Origin: DASRHT01 sp035293765
GTDB lineage: Bacteria; Chloroflexota; Ktedonobacteria; Ktedonobacterales; Ktedonobacteraceae
Assembly (NCBI GenBank): GCA_035293765.1
Contig: DATGMF010000047.1
Location: 28,060 to 92,059 of the forward strand
Length of the DNA: 64,000 nt
Reading direction: 5' to 3'
How positions within the stretch are numbered: the stretch's first letter is position 1; each line of letters opens with the position of its first letter. A program made the translations under genes and the position numbers. The notes under the pieces are model-generated. The model was not told where the DNA came from. It was given only the letters and a program-made list of their open reading frames with translations, and did no database searches. Shown one piece after another: positions 16,660 to 24,904 of the stretch.

Positions 16660-18981
16660 ATGACACGTCGTTCCCGTTACCCACAGACAGAGTATACAGC
16701 GTCAGGCAAGCTCATTGCTCGCCTGACACATAGTCTGGCGAAGGTCAAAGATTGGACCCTGCAAGACACTATGGGCTATATAGGCGAGCAGACAAACAAA
16801 AGTAGCGATATGGTCTATCGTTGGCAGCAAGGGCGCTCGCTGCCCAAGCCAGAGATCATTGAGAAATTAGCGGAGATAGGTTTCAGTAGTGCGGATATGT
16901 CGCGCGAGTGGTGTGAAGAGTTATTGGATGCAACCAACTATGCTAACACAGCAAATTTAATCAATAGATTATGGGGACCAAAGGAACTGCGAGACATTCC
17001 TCATCGGCTAGTACGTATGGAGCATACCCGTCTGATTGGCCGCGAACATGAATTGCAGCAATTGCAGGAGCTGCTCTCTCCGCGTTATGCTGCCTATCTG
17101 ATCATTATAGATGGCATAGGCGGAGTGGGAAAAACGGCACTGGCCCTTGATATGGCTTATCAATGCTGGCGCGCCAGTACAGGCGAATACATTGAGAAGC
17201 ACATCCCCACGTTTGAAGCAATCATCTTCGTCTCCGCCAAGCAGGAATACCTGACAGCCCAGGGTATTCTCCCAGGCAAGCAAGTACACCGGACATTGCG
17301 TCATATCTTCCAGCAGGTCACTCAGACTTTGAATCGCCTGGATATCCGGGCAACGCCTCTGCAAGAGCAGGGAGACCTGGTGCGAGAAGCTCTTGGAAGT
17401 CAACGCACCTTGCTGATCGTTGACAATCTGGAGACGATGGAGGATAAGCAGGAAATTCTTTCCTTCCTGTATGAGCTTCCTCCCACAGTGAAGGTTGTTG
17501 TGACAACGCGTGAGCGCGCGATGTTCGCTCCTATTCGCCTGGAGCAACTGGCGGAAGAGGCTGCGCTGGAACTCATTGAGCAGCAAGCGGCAGAAAAACA
17601 GGTCGTGTTAGGTAAGGGGGAACCTAAAATGCTCTATCAGGGCATTGGAGGCATCCCTGCTGCGCTGGTATATGCCATAGGACAGCGAGCTGCTGGCTAT
17701 ACGTTGGAGACAGTGCTACGCAATATCCCCAAAGCCGATGGCGATGTCGCTCGTTTCTGCTTCCAGGGTTCGGTCGATCCGTTGCGTGACACCCCTACCC
17801 ATCTGATGTTAATGGCTTTTGCTCTTTTCCCACAACTGCCCACGCGTTCAGCAGTGAGTTATGTAGCAGGGCTGGATACCGATACTATCGCGGCTGAGGA
17901 TGCCCTTTCTCAATTGCAGCGTCTCTCACTCATACGCGAAGCTGATAACCGTTTCCGCATGCTGCCACTCACTCGCGAATATGCGCTGGCGGAGATGGGC
18001 AGGTATCCAGATTTTGAGCATGAGGCCCGACAACGATGGATAGAATTTTACCAGCGTTACGCCCTGAAGTATGGCGGGCACGATATGCAGGAATGGCACC
18101 TGAAATTCGATCATATTGAAACGGAATGGGAAAACTTGCTGGCCGTCTTTGACTGGTGCGCCCATCGTGAAGAATACGATATTATTAAATTCTTCTGGTG
18201 TTCCGAAGAACCAGGAAGTGTGGTTGACTTCACCACGACCTATGGGTTCTGGGATGACCGCCTGAACTGGCTGGCCTGGTTGATGAATACTGCTGGCGCA
18301 AGAGGAGATTGGCCGGTTGTTCTTGATACCCTCACCAGCTACGCCTACACCCTCACGCTGATCAGCCGCTTTGAGGAGGCCGATGAACACTTCAAGCGAG
18401 GTTACAGGCTCTGCGCTCAGTCTGATGCTCCGACAGAGGCGCGACTTCTCCTCAATCATGGCAACCTCTACGTCTTCATGAAACGTTTTGATGAGGCGGA
18501 GCACCTCTTCAACCAGGCCACAACGATTGTGCAACAATTGCCAGAGCCACTGCGAACGCGCTACATGCTAAATATTGAGTACTATCGCTCCGGCAACTAC
18601 TACTGGCAAGAAAACTATAAAGCGGCACGCGCTGGTTTTAGCTCCGCGCTCCATAAAGCAACTGCCTTCGGTTGGCACAGATTAGCAAACTATGCACAGA
18701 ACTATCTAGCTGATATAGCTATCCTGGAAGGAGGATTTGAAGAAGCTGAACGTCTGCTGGAGTCAGGTTTAATCATGGCTGAACGCAACCATGAAAAACG
18801 CCGCACCTTCTCCTACTGGAGATCGTTTACAAACTTCTACCATAAGCAAGGAAGGTTTTACGAGGCTCTCGACTCGGCAAAAAAGGCGCGCGAAGGCTAT
18901 GTACAGCTTGGCATCGAGCAGGAAATACAGAAAATGGACAATTTGATCAAGGAACTACGGTCGTCGCTGGTCGCTAGATAA
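16660..18981 (+). CDS. HTH-NB-ARC-TPR signal-transduction ATPase (STAND)
   Basis: The product has three parts. Residues 1-100 form a helix-turn-helix-like region (MGYIGEQTNKSSDMVYRWQQGRSLPKPE). An NB-ARC NTPase has P-loop GIGGVGKT near residue 150 and LLIVDNLE as Walker B. From about residue 460 a TPR-like helical array follows (ERFDEAEHLFNQA-type repeats). Such STAND proteins switch on ATP binding when the repeat domain senses a ligand, here probably to control transcription. The ATG at 16660 is chosen because AAGGAG lies 6 bases upstream; an upstream in-frame ATG at 16591 lacks one. Its targets are unknown. Confidence 0.85.
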   Translation: MTRRSRYPQTEYTASGKLIARLTHSLAKVKDWTLQDTMGYIGEQTNKSSDMVYRWQQGRSLPKPEIIEKLAEIGFSSADMSREWCEELLDATNYANTANLINRLWGPKELRDIPHRLVRMEHTRLIGREHELQQLQELLSPRYAAYLIIIDGIGGVGKTALALDMAYQCWRASTGEYIEKHIPTFEAIIFVSAKQEYLTAQGILPGKQVHRTLRHIFQQVTQTLNRLDIRATPLQEQGDLVREALGSQRTLLIVDNLETMEDKQEILSFLYELPPTVKVVVTTRERAMFAPIRLEQLAEEAALELIEQQAAEKQVVLGKGEPKMLYQGIGGIPAALVYAIGQRAAGYTLETVLRNIPKADGDVARFCFQGSVDPLRDTPTHLMLMAFALFPQLPTRSAVSYVAGLDTDTIAAEDALSQLQRLSLIREADNRFRMLPLTREYALAEMGRYPDFEHEARQRWIEFYQRYALKYGGHDMQEWHLKFDHIETEWENLLAVFDWCAHREEYDIIKFFWCSEEPGSVVDFTTTYGFWDDRLNWLAWLMNTAGARGDWPVVLDTLTSYAYTLTLISRFEEADEHFKRGYRLCAQSDAPTEARLLLNHGNLYVFMKRFDEAEHLFNQATTIVQQLPEPLRTRYMLNIEYYRSGNYYWQENYKAARAGFSSALHKATAFGWHRLANYAQNYLADIAILEGGFEEAERLLESGLIMAERNHEKRRTFSYWRSFTNFYHKQGRFYEALDSAKKAREGYVQLGIEQEIQKMDNLIKELRSSLVAR

Positions 18982-19011
18982 TACAAGTCTCTGCTTACCT
19001 TTTGCTCACAA

Positions 19012-19065
19012 CAAAAAAGGGGCACAGGATCTGGAAGTCTTTCCACTCCTGCGCCTATTGCCCTT
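19012..19065. terminator. Imperfect hairpin between convergent genes
   Basis: An AAAAGGGGCACAGG-like arm near 19013 pairs imperfectly with CCTATTGCCCTTTT near 19055, ending in TTTTATT. It separates the NB-ARC gene from the convergent deaminase gene. Confidence 0.45.
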
Positions 19066-19608
19066 TTATTGCCCTCTACCCTTCCATTCGCCTAACACCT
19101 CGTTTTTCATGGCATTCCATGCCATCATCCACTGTTCCATTTTCTGCTCAAGCTCTTCACAACAGGCGGCATGTTCGCCCCGTAACTTAGGATATTTACG
19201 AGATTTTTTGAGAAATTCTGTGTCTTCCCACACCGGTTGAAAAGCTCCAAAATCTTTATCTTCTTTTACCCAGACCACACGAGCAATGCGTGCATGAAAA
19301 ATTGCTCCACAGCACATAATGCATGGTTCATACGTGGTGTATAGGGTACATTTCTCATAATTTTGCTCTAGCATTAGCTTTCCACTTGCTCCCCGAATCG
19401 CTTCCATTTCAGCATGAGAGGTAAAATCGCCCTTGCTATAGACCTGATTATGCCCTCGACCAATAATTTCGCCCGTCGGATCTACGATAACCGCCCCCAC
19501 AGGATAGGTGCGCTGGTTAAAAGCGTCTTCCGCTTCTTTCATTGCTGCTTCAAGATAAAATCGATCCACCATCGCTGCTTCAAGACAAAATTGATCCACT
19601 TTCATCAT
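19066..19608 (-). CDS. Nucleoside/cytidine-type deaminase with duplicated N-terminus
   Basis: The zinc-deaminase motifs are complete: HAEMEAI supplies the zinc histidine and catalytic glutamate, and PCIMCCGAI supplies the two cysteines. Lengths and spacing fit the guanine/tRNA-adenosine/dCMP deaminase superfamily. YTTYEPCIMC and the long C-terminal helix rich in Glu and Lys favour a free-nucleobase or nucleoside deaminase over TadA. The first 23 residues contain a duplicated segment (FCLEAAM then FYLEAAM) caused by a 30-bp tandem repeat in the DNA. Either copy's ATG could start translation. AGGAAGG lies about 10 bases before the outermost ATG. Confidence 0.85.
   Translation of the reverse strand: MMKVDQFCLEAAMVDRFYLEAAMKEAEDAFNQRTYPVGAVIVDPTGEIIGRGHNQVYSKGDFTSHAEMEAIRGASGKLMLEQNYEKCTLYTTYEPCIMCCGAIFHARIARVVWVKEDKDFGAFQPVWEDTEFLKKSRKYPKLRGEHAACCEELEQKMEQWMMAWNAMKNEVLGEWKGRGQ
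19541..19600. repeat. 30-bp tandem duplication in the deaminase N-terminus
   Basis: Units 19541-19570 and 19571-19600 match at 26 of 30 positions. All four differences are transitions. The repeat adds ten residues in frame. Confidence 0.9.
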
Positions 19609-19873
19609 ACGAAAACTACCTTCCTACAAAAACAAAATCGCTCCCCCACCATAGTGAAGAGCATAAGAAATGTGAAAGAACCTTACTGATGGGGGAAAAA
19701 TTGAATGCTCTCCCTGGCAGTTCTGGTTCTATGCTGTTATTATAAATTAAAAAACCGTCAGTTCTCCTCGGAAAGTGCTCCAAAAATTTGGAAATCAATG
19801 CGAAAATTTTTAGTGATCCTTTTAATACATGTAATATCTTTGTACTCATACAAAGTGAGGAATTGCTTGCATA

Positions 19874-21589
19874 TTATCGCTTGATCGATAGCAAATATGC
19901 GTGTACTTCTGAGGCATTTCCCAGTACAAGCGCCTGCCGAGCTATCTCGTGTGCCTCCTGTATGCTCCAACTGCGTATTACTTGCTTAACCAGAGGTATT
20001 GATCGGGGGGTAACGCTAAACTCATCCAACTCCAATCCTAGCAGTACCGGAATGGCAAATGGATCGCCGGCCAGCTCACCACACAGGCCAACCCACTTTC
20101 CGCGCGCGTGAGCAGCCTCGATCACCATGCGGATCTGGCGTAGGACAGCGGGATGGAGGGCATCAGCCAGAGTCACCACTTCCGGGTTGGTCCGGTCAGC
20201 AGCCAGTGTATACTGAGCCAGATCATTGGTGCCAATGCTGAAGAAGTCCACCAGTTCAATGAGTGTGTCAGCCATCAAAGCAGCGGCAGGCAGCTCGATC
20301 ATAATCCCAACCTCAACATGCTCTGTGTAGCTCACATTCTGCTCTGCCAGCGTTGCTGCCGCTCGCTGCAGGTGCTCTCGAATTGCCCGTACCTCTTCGC
20401 TGGTAGCAACCATTGGGAACATAAGCTTGAGGGTATGTCCGACGCCGGCGCGCAGGAGGGCGCGTAACTGTGTCTGAAAGATATCAGGCTTTGCCAGTGC
20501 CAGGCGCGTGCCACGAATGCCCAGGAAAGGATTGTTCTCGGTTGGCATGCGAAGGTAGGGGGCGGGCTTGTCTCCGCCAATGTCAAGCGTGCGTACAACC
20601 ACTGGACGCGTCCCCATCGTCTCCAGCACAGAGCAATAGACAGCTACCTGCTCGTCTTCGTCTGGCGCTGCCTCTCTTTCCAGAAATAAGAACTCTGTCC
20701 GTAACAGTCCAACGCCTTCCGCACCACAGGTCAGTGCTTCAGCAGCCTGCTCAGGAGCACCAATATTAGCGACCACTTCTACACATACTCCATCCAGTGT
20801 CGTGGCCGGCTGTTGTGCCAACTGGAGAGCGTCCTGCTGTATTTGCGCCAGCCGCTCGGCCCTGTGTTGATAGGCTGCAAACGTCTCTGCATCCGGCTCA
20901 AGCAGCACTTCGCCCGTTGTACCATCTACTACTACTTGCATACCGTTGCGTAGTTGACTTATCCCTGTCCCCAGCCCGGTGATGGCGGGGATACCAAGCG
21001 CCTTCGCTAAAATTGCTACATGTGAGGTTGCACCACCAGCGGCGGTACAGAAAGCGCGTATTTTCTCTTTATCGAAGAGGATTGTGTCGGATGGCGCCAG
21101 CTCCGTAGCGGCAATCACCACCGGCTCCGTCAGTTTGCTGGTCGGAGCATTGATCCCCTCTAGAATACGCAGCACGCGTTGCGCCACATCTTCCACATCA
21201 GCAGTGCGGGCCGCAAGATATTCGTTGCCGATGGCCCGTAATTGAGTAGTATACTGAGCAATCCCTTCCTGCCACGCGTATGCTGCGCTGATAGATTGCG
21301 CTTGAATGGTTGCATGCACCTGCTTCAGCAGGTCTGGATCATCAAGGAACAGCTCATGCGTCTCAAAAACAGCAGCTTCTTTGGAGCCTATGTGTTCCCG
21401 GGTTTGCAGCAATAAAGCGTGTATCTCCTCTCGCGCCTGTTTGAGAGCAGCGTCCAGGTGGGCAATTTCCCTATGCACATCTTCAACATGGCGCTGTTCA
21501 ACGATGACTTTACCTGCTTCGTAGCGGAAAATCGGGCCAGCCGCCATGCCAGGAGACGCACCGATTCCTCGAATAGCTGTGGGGGTCAT
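19874..21589 (-). CDS. ptsI: PTS Enzyme I (phosphoenolpyruvate-protein phosphotransferase)
   Basis: The 571-residue protein is full length. It has the N-terminal HPr-binding helical domain, the phosphohistidine site GGATSHVAILAKALGIPA (His190), and the C-terminal PEP-binding barrel with GVGLLRTEFLFLER, RTLDIGGDKP, IGTNDLAQYTLAADR and GLCGELAGDP. It takes phosphate from PEP and passes it to HPr. It is the last gene of a five-gene PTS operon transcribed on the minus strand, 50 bases after the EIIA-Man-type gene. No residue at the active site is altered. Confidence 0.95.
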   Translation of the reverse strand: MTPTAIRGIGASPGMAAGPIFRYEAGKVIVEQRHVEDVHREIAHLDAALKQAREEIHALLLQTREHIGSKEAAVFETHELFLDDPDLLKQVHATIQAQSISAAYAWQEGIAQYTTQLRAIGNEYLAARTADVEDVAQRVLRILEGINAPTSKLTEPVVIAATELAPSDTILFDKEKIRAFCTAAGGATSHVAILAKALGIPAITGLGTGISQLRNGMQVVVDGTTGEVLLEPDAETFAAYQHRAERLAQIQQDALQLAQQPATTLDGVCVEVVANIGAPEQAAEALTCGAEGVGLLRTEFLFLEREAAPDEDEQVAVYCSVLETMGTRPVVVRTLDIGGDKPAPYLRMPTENNPFLGIRGTRLALAKPDIFQTQLRALLRAGVGHTLKLMFPMVATSEEVRAIREHLQRAAATLAEQNVSYTEHVEVGIMIELPAAALMADTLIELVDFFSIGTNDLAQYTLAADRTNPEVVTLADALHPAVLRQIRMVIEAAHARGKWVGLCGELAGDPFAIPVLLGLELDEFSVTPRSIPLVKQVIRSWSIQEAHEIARQALVLGNASEVHAYLLSIKR

Positions 21590-21639
21590 GCGTGCTTACT
21601 CCATCCCTTTAAAGCTAGTATAGATGAAATTAAGAGAAG

Positions 21640-22038
21640 CTATTTGCCGGTCAACTGCCGGGTGAGATTGATAACACCCTCTTTCGCAGCTTGCATCGCG
21701 ATAGCTGTGAGTTCTTGTATGGTAACACCTTCGCGTTGCACCAGCACCTCCAGCAGCATGGGAAGATTGACGCCACAAATCACCTGCGCGCCCGAGAAGG
21801 CAAGATGCGAGCTTGCCTTCGCCGGGCTCCCTCCCATGAGATCAACGAGTATCAACGCTCCATCGTTCTTCTCAACCGCGCTGACCGCTGCTTCTATTTC
21901 ACCGTGCAAAATAGTAAGATCATCGGCGGGTCCCATCCCAATGGCGAGAAATTGCTCCTGGGGGCCAATAATCGTCTCAGCAGCATTTTTTAGTGCATCG
22001 GCGAGTGTCCCATGCGTCACAAGCACAATACCTATCAC
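21640..22038 (-). CDS. PTS EIIA of the mannose family (EIIA-Man / DhaM-like)
   Basis: The 132-residue protein starts IGIVLVTHG, where the His is the phosphorylation site of EIIA-Man domains. It continues with LVDLMGGSPAKAS and GVNLPMLLEVL, the other family motifs. The GTG at 22038 is preferred because GGGAGG lies 8 bases before it, whereas the GTG three codons upstream overlaps that site. No EIIB, EIIC or EIID partner of the mannose family is present. It may phosphorylate a dihydroxyacetone kinase or a regulator elsewhere, or act as a PTS sensor. It sits between HPr and EI in the operon. Confidence 0.85.
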   Translation of the reverse strand: MIGIVLVTHGTLADALKNAAETIIGPQEQFLAIGMGPADDLTILHGEIEAAVSAVEKNDGALILVDLMGGSPAKASSHLAFSGAQVICGVNLPMLLEVLVQREGVTIQELTAIAMQAAKEGVINLTRQLTGK

Positions 22039-22110
22039 AAAAGTCACCTCCCTTCAACGTTGCAAGCAATAGCAGCGGAACACTATGCTAGCGCTGATAG
22101 CTCACTACTC

Positions 22111-22380
22111 TCATTCTGCCTCTGCCTCTAGCAATAACGTCAGCCTATCAATTGCGGCTTCGGCATCAGCTCCGTCGGCTGTGAGCATAATCTGATCGCC
22201 CTGTTCGGCGCCGAGGGTAAGAAGCGAGAGGATAGACTTACCATTGACTGTTTTACCATTTTTTGATAGGGTGATCTGGCATTGAAATCTCTGTGCTTGC
22301 TGCACAAATATGGCGGCTGGACGTGCATGCAACCCTGCTTTGTTTCCCAGTATGACCGTTCGTTCCATCGCGTGTTCCAT
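22111..22380 (-). CDS. ptsH: HPr phosphocarrier protein
   Basis: The 89-residue protein has the phosphorylated histidine in KAGLHARPAA (His18). It also has the KSILSLLTLGAEQGD segment, in which Ser49 corresponds to the HPr-kinase target Ser46. It carries phosphate from Enzyme I to the EIIA proteins. AAGGGAG 8 bases before the ATG supports the start. It lies 57 bases after the EIIA-Glc gene and 72 bases before the EIIA-Man gene on the same strand. Retention of the serine allows regulation by a kinase, but none is seen in the window. Confidence 0.95.
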   Translation of the reverse strand: MEHAMERTVILGNKAGLHARPAAIFVQQAQRFQCQITLSKNGKTVNGKSILSLLTLGAEQGDQIMLTADGADAEAAIDRLTLLLEAEAE

Positions 22381-22437
22381 TATCGGTGCTCCCTTGTCTA
22401 AGCCATAGCAATCACGAATGCTCTTTTATGCGCCAGG

Positions 22438-22893
22438 TTATTTCACCTCAAGAACGAAAAGGACGTCTTGCCCAGCTCGTACCGTTCCACTGGCCCGACG
22501 TACAATTTCCCCGGCCCCGCAGGAAACAACGGGGCTGAGCATTACCTTACCCAGTCGCTCAATGACAGGACGATCAAAACGCACAATTGGCATGCCCGCC
22601 TGTACAGGCTGCCCCTCTCTGGCAATATTCTCAAACCCTTTCCCTTTAAGCTCGACCGTGTCGAGGCCAATATGGACAATCAGCTCAATGCCGTTATGCA
22701 TAGATATGCCGAAGGCATGACCGCCAGGGAACAATTTAACCAGCTCACCGGTTACAGGAGCAACAGCAATCTGTCCCGATGGATCGATAGCGACCCCATC
22801 GCCTGCCATTTTTTGCGCGAAAACCTCGTCGGGAACGGCTGCCAGATCGACAACTGTACCATCAAGCGGCGCAAGCACATGTATTTCAGCCAT
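22438..22893 (-). CDS. crr: PTS EIIA of the glucose family
   Basis: The 151-residue protein is a lone EIIA-Glc domain with both active-site histidines: His59 in GGHAFGI and His74 in ELIVHIGLDTVELKG. It accepts phosphate from HPr and passes it to the EIIB part of the permease encoded just upstream, which lacks its own EIIA. The ATG at 22893 has AAAGG 7 bases before it; the longer frame begins seven codons earlier without support. A perfect 36-bp palindrome lies in the 140-base gap between the permease gene and this gene. Confidence 0.92.
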   Translation of the reverse strand: MAEIHVLAPLDGTVVDLAAVPDEVFAQKMAGDGVAIDPSGQIAVAPVTGELVKLFPGGHAFGISMHNGIELIVHIGLDTVELKGKGFENIAREGQPVQAGMPIVRFDRPVIERLGKVMLSPVVSCGAGEIVRRASGTVRAGQDVLFVLEVK

Positions 22894-22989
22894 GATATAC
22901 CTTTGTTTTTCCATTACTTCGACTCCGCACTCCTGAGCGAAGCTAACGCGTCAGCAGCGTTGGAGCGCGGAAGGTTTTGGGATACTTCC

Positions 22990-23025
22990 GCAAGCTGCTT
23001 TAGAGCTAGCTCTAAAGCAGCTTGC
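22990..23025. promoter_or_regulatory. Perfect 36-bp palindrome between permease and EIIA genes
   Basis: Every base from 22990 to 23025 is complemented in the mirrored position. It begins 8 bases after the permease stop. As RNA it would fold into a hairpin of about 16 bp, but no T run follows, so processing or 3'-end protection of the permease message is more likely than full termination. Confidence 0.8.
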
Positions 23026-23033
23026 ACTGTGGG

Positions 23034-24596
23034 CTAATCAGCCTGCTCTACAACGTCTTCGGCGCTGCTTTTCATGATGCGCTTCATGCGTTCGGCAATA
23101 CGATCAGATTGTGTGCCTAGCACGACCTGGGCGATCTTGCCTTGCTTAATCACGCCAGAGGCCCCCAGACTCTTCAGGCGCACTTCGTCGATGAGTGATG
23201 GATCGCTGACGAAGAGGCGCAGACGTGTAATGCAACCCTCTACGCTCTCCACGTTGGCTTTGCCACCGAGAGCCGCGAGAACCTCTTGCGCCAGGATATC
23301 ATCAGCATCGATGCCTGCCGCCTGCGCTGCTGATGGTTTTGCCTTCTTAGGCCCACGCTGGCTCTCTGGTAAGATCCAGTCCGCGCTCAAGCCGGTAGAG
23401 GCTTCGCCACGACCAGGGGTGCCCAGATTGAAACGGGTGATGAAGAAGCTAAAGACGAAGTAATACACGACGGCGTAGACGAGTCCAATGCCGAGAAGCA
23501 AGATGGGCTGGGTGGTATTCGGCGCTCTAAAGTTGAGCAGGTAGTCGATCAATCCAGCAGAAAAGCCAAAGCCAATACGAATACCCAGAGCCGTACAGAG
23601 CGCCAACGCAGTCCCTGTTAGGATAGCATGTACAAGATAGAGCAACGGAGCGACAAAAAGGAACGCGAATTCAATCGGTTCGGTGATGCCGGTCAAGAAC
23701 GAAGCAAAGGCTGCTGAGAGCAGGATGCCCGCCGCCACTTTGGGGAAGTTTGCGTGACGGATCATTGCCAGACAGGCGGCGGGCAGACCGAACATCATGA
23801 TGGGGAAGAAGCCCGCCATAAAGTTTCCGGCGGTGGGATCTCCTGCGAAGTAGCGGTTCAGATCGCCATGTACGACTGTGCCTTTTGAAGTAAAATCGCC
23901 AAGCTGAAACCAGACGTACGAGTTGAGGATATGATGCAGGCCAAGTGGAATCAACAGGCGGTTCAAAAATCCGTAGAGACCTGTCCCAAGAGCGCCGAGA
24001 GACACAATCCCGGTGCCCAGCGCATTGATCACGTTCTGGACCGGAGACCAGATGAAGCCGAAGATGACACCAAGCACGAGGGCGACGAGCGCCGTCACAA
24101 TTGGCACGAAGCGCCGACCACCGAAAAAGCCAAGATAGTCTGGGAGACGAATATCGTAAAAACGGCGATACAGTCCCGCAGCGACCAATCCTATCAGGAT
24201 GCCTGAGAGCACATCTATGGAGCCGTGGACAACCGCGAGCGGGTTTGCGATTTTAGGAAGGTCATAGATGGTGGTGAAAGTAAAAGCAAAAACTAAAAAT
24301 CCTACCAGGGCAGCGAGCCCAGCAGAACCTTCGCCGCCGGTAAGTCCAACGGCGATACCAATGGCGAAAATCATCGGGAGGTTAGAAAAAATAGCATCTC
24401 CTGCGTTTGCCATCCACGGCAGGTTAAGTATTTCTGGCTGGCCCAGGCGCAGAAGAAGCGCAGCGGCGGGCAGTACCGCAATTGGTAGCATCAATGAGCG
24501 TCCAACGCTCTGTAGGGCTCCCAGAATACGATCACCCGTACGAGGACTGATTGATGTAGGAGCGGCGGCCTGGGAAGATGGGTTAGCAGCACTCAT
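23034..24596 (-). CDS. nagE: PTS EIICB permease, N-acetylglucosamine/glucose family
   Basis: The 520-residue protein has an EIIC membrane domain with about ten segments and the GlcNAc-branch signatures GLHHILNSYVWFQLGDF, GDLNRYFAGDPTAGNFMAGFFPIMMFGLP and FLTGITEPIEFAFLF. A linker and an EIIB domain with the phosphocysteine in SVEGCITRLRLFV (about Cys455) follow. EIIA is missing and is supplied by the separate downstream gene. It imports and phosphorylates N-acetylglucosamine or a related sugar. It is the first gene of the operon, behind a promoter overlapped by a DasR/NagR-like operator. GAGGAG lies 7 bases before the ATG. Confidence 0.9.
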   Translation of the reverse strand: MSAANPSSQAAAPTSISPRTGDRILGALQSVGRSLMLPIAVLPAAALLLRLGQPEILNLPWMANAGDAIFSNLPMIFAIGIAVGLTGGEGSAGLAALVGFLVFAFTFTTIYDLPKIANPLAVVHGSIDVLSGILIGLVAAGLYRRFYDIRLPDYLGFFGGRRFVPIVTALVALVLGVIFGFIWSPVQNVINALGTGIVSLGALGTGLYGFLNRLLIPLGLHHILNSYVWFQLGDFTSKGTVVHGDLNRYFAGDPTAGNFMAGFFPIMMFGLPAACLAMIRHANFPKVAAGILLSAAFASFLTGITEPIEFAFLFVAPLLYLVHAILTGTALALCTALGIRIGFGFSAGLIDYLLNFRAPNTTQPILLLGIGLVYAVVYYFVFSFFITRFNLGTPGRGEASTGLSADWILPESQRGPKKAKPSAAQAAGIDADDILAQEVLAALGGKANVESVEGCITRLRLFVSDPSLIDEVRLKSLGASGVIKQGKIAQVVLGTQSDRIAERMKRIMKSSAEDVVEQAD

Positions 24597-24740
24597 CGGA
24601 AATTCTCCTCTCGTAAAGTAATAGCGACGGAGAGCTCTGCATGTAATCCCGCATAATCTACTTCATTGAGAAATATGCGTTATCACCGAGCTCATCTTGA
24701 CATATGTCCTGACAACTCCTCCTTTCTGACGAATAGATGC

Positions 24741-24754
24741 TTATTCATGAATAA
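24741..24754. repeat. 14-bp perfect palindrome in the PTS operon leader
   Basis: TTATTCATGAATAA is self-complementary and lies between the promoter and the permease start. It could be a second regulator site; the A/T-rich context makes chance possible. Confidence 0.3.
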
Positions 24755-24781
24755 AACCTTGCGCGTATTTCGCTTATATTT

Positions 24782-24817
24782 ATTATAATCTCGATTAATC
24801 TAGTCTTCTAGACCACT
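24782..24817 (-). promoter_or_regulatory. PTS operon promoter with DasR/NagR-like operator
   Basis: On the minus strand TATAAT (24782-24787) lies downstream of a 16-bp site at 24802-24817 reading AGTGGTCTAGAAGACT. It matches 13 of 16 positions of the dre-type consensus bound by GntR-family DasR/NagR regulators of GlcNAc use. The site covers the expected -35 position, which fits repression. No GntR gene is in the window. The rest of this 308-base gap holds an A/T-rich leader and no gene. Confidence 0.6.
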
Positions 24818-24904
24818 TGACGACCTTATCACATAATATCACTTTATCTATCTATGCGCACTTAAAAATGAAAATTGTCTGTATAGAAGCGTTATAAGCT
24901 TGCG

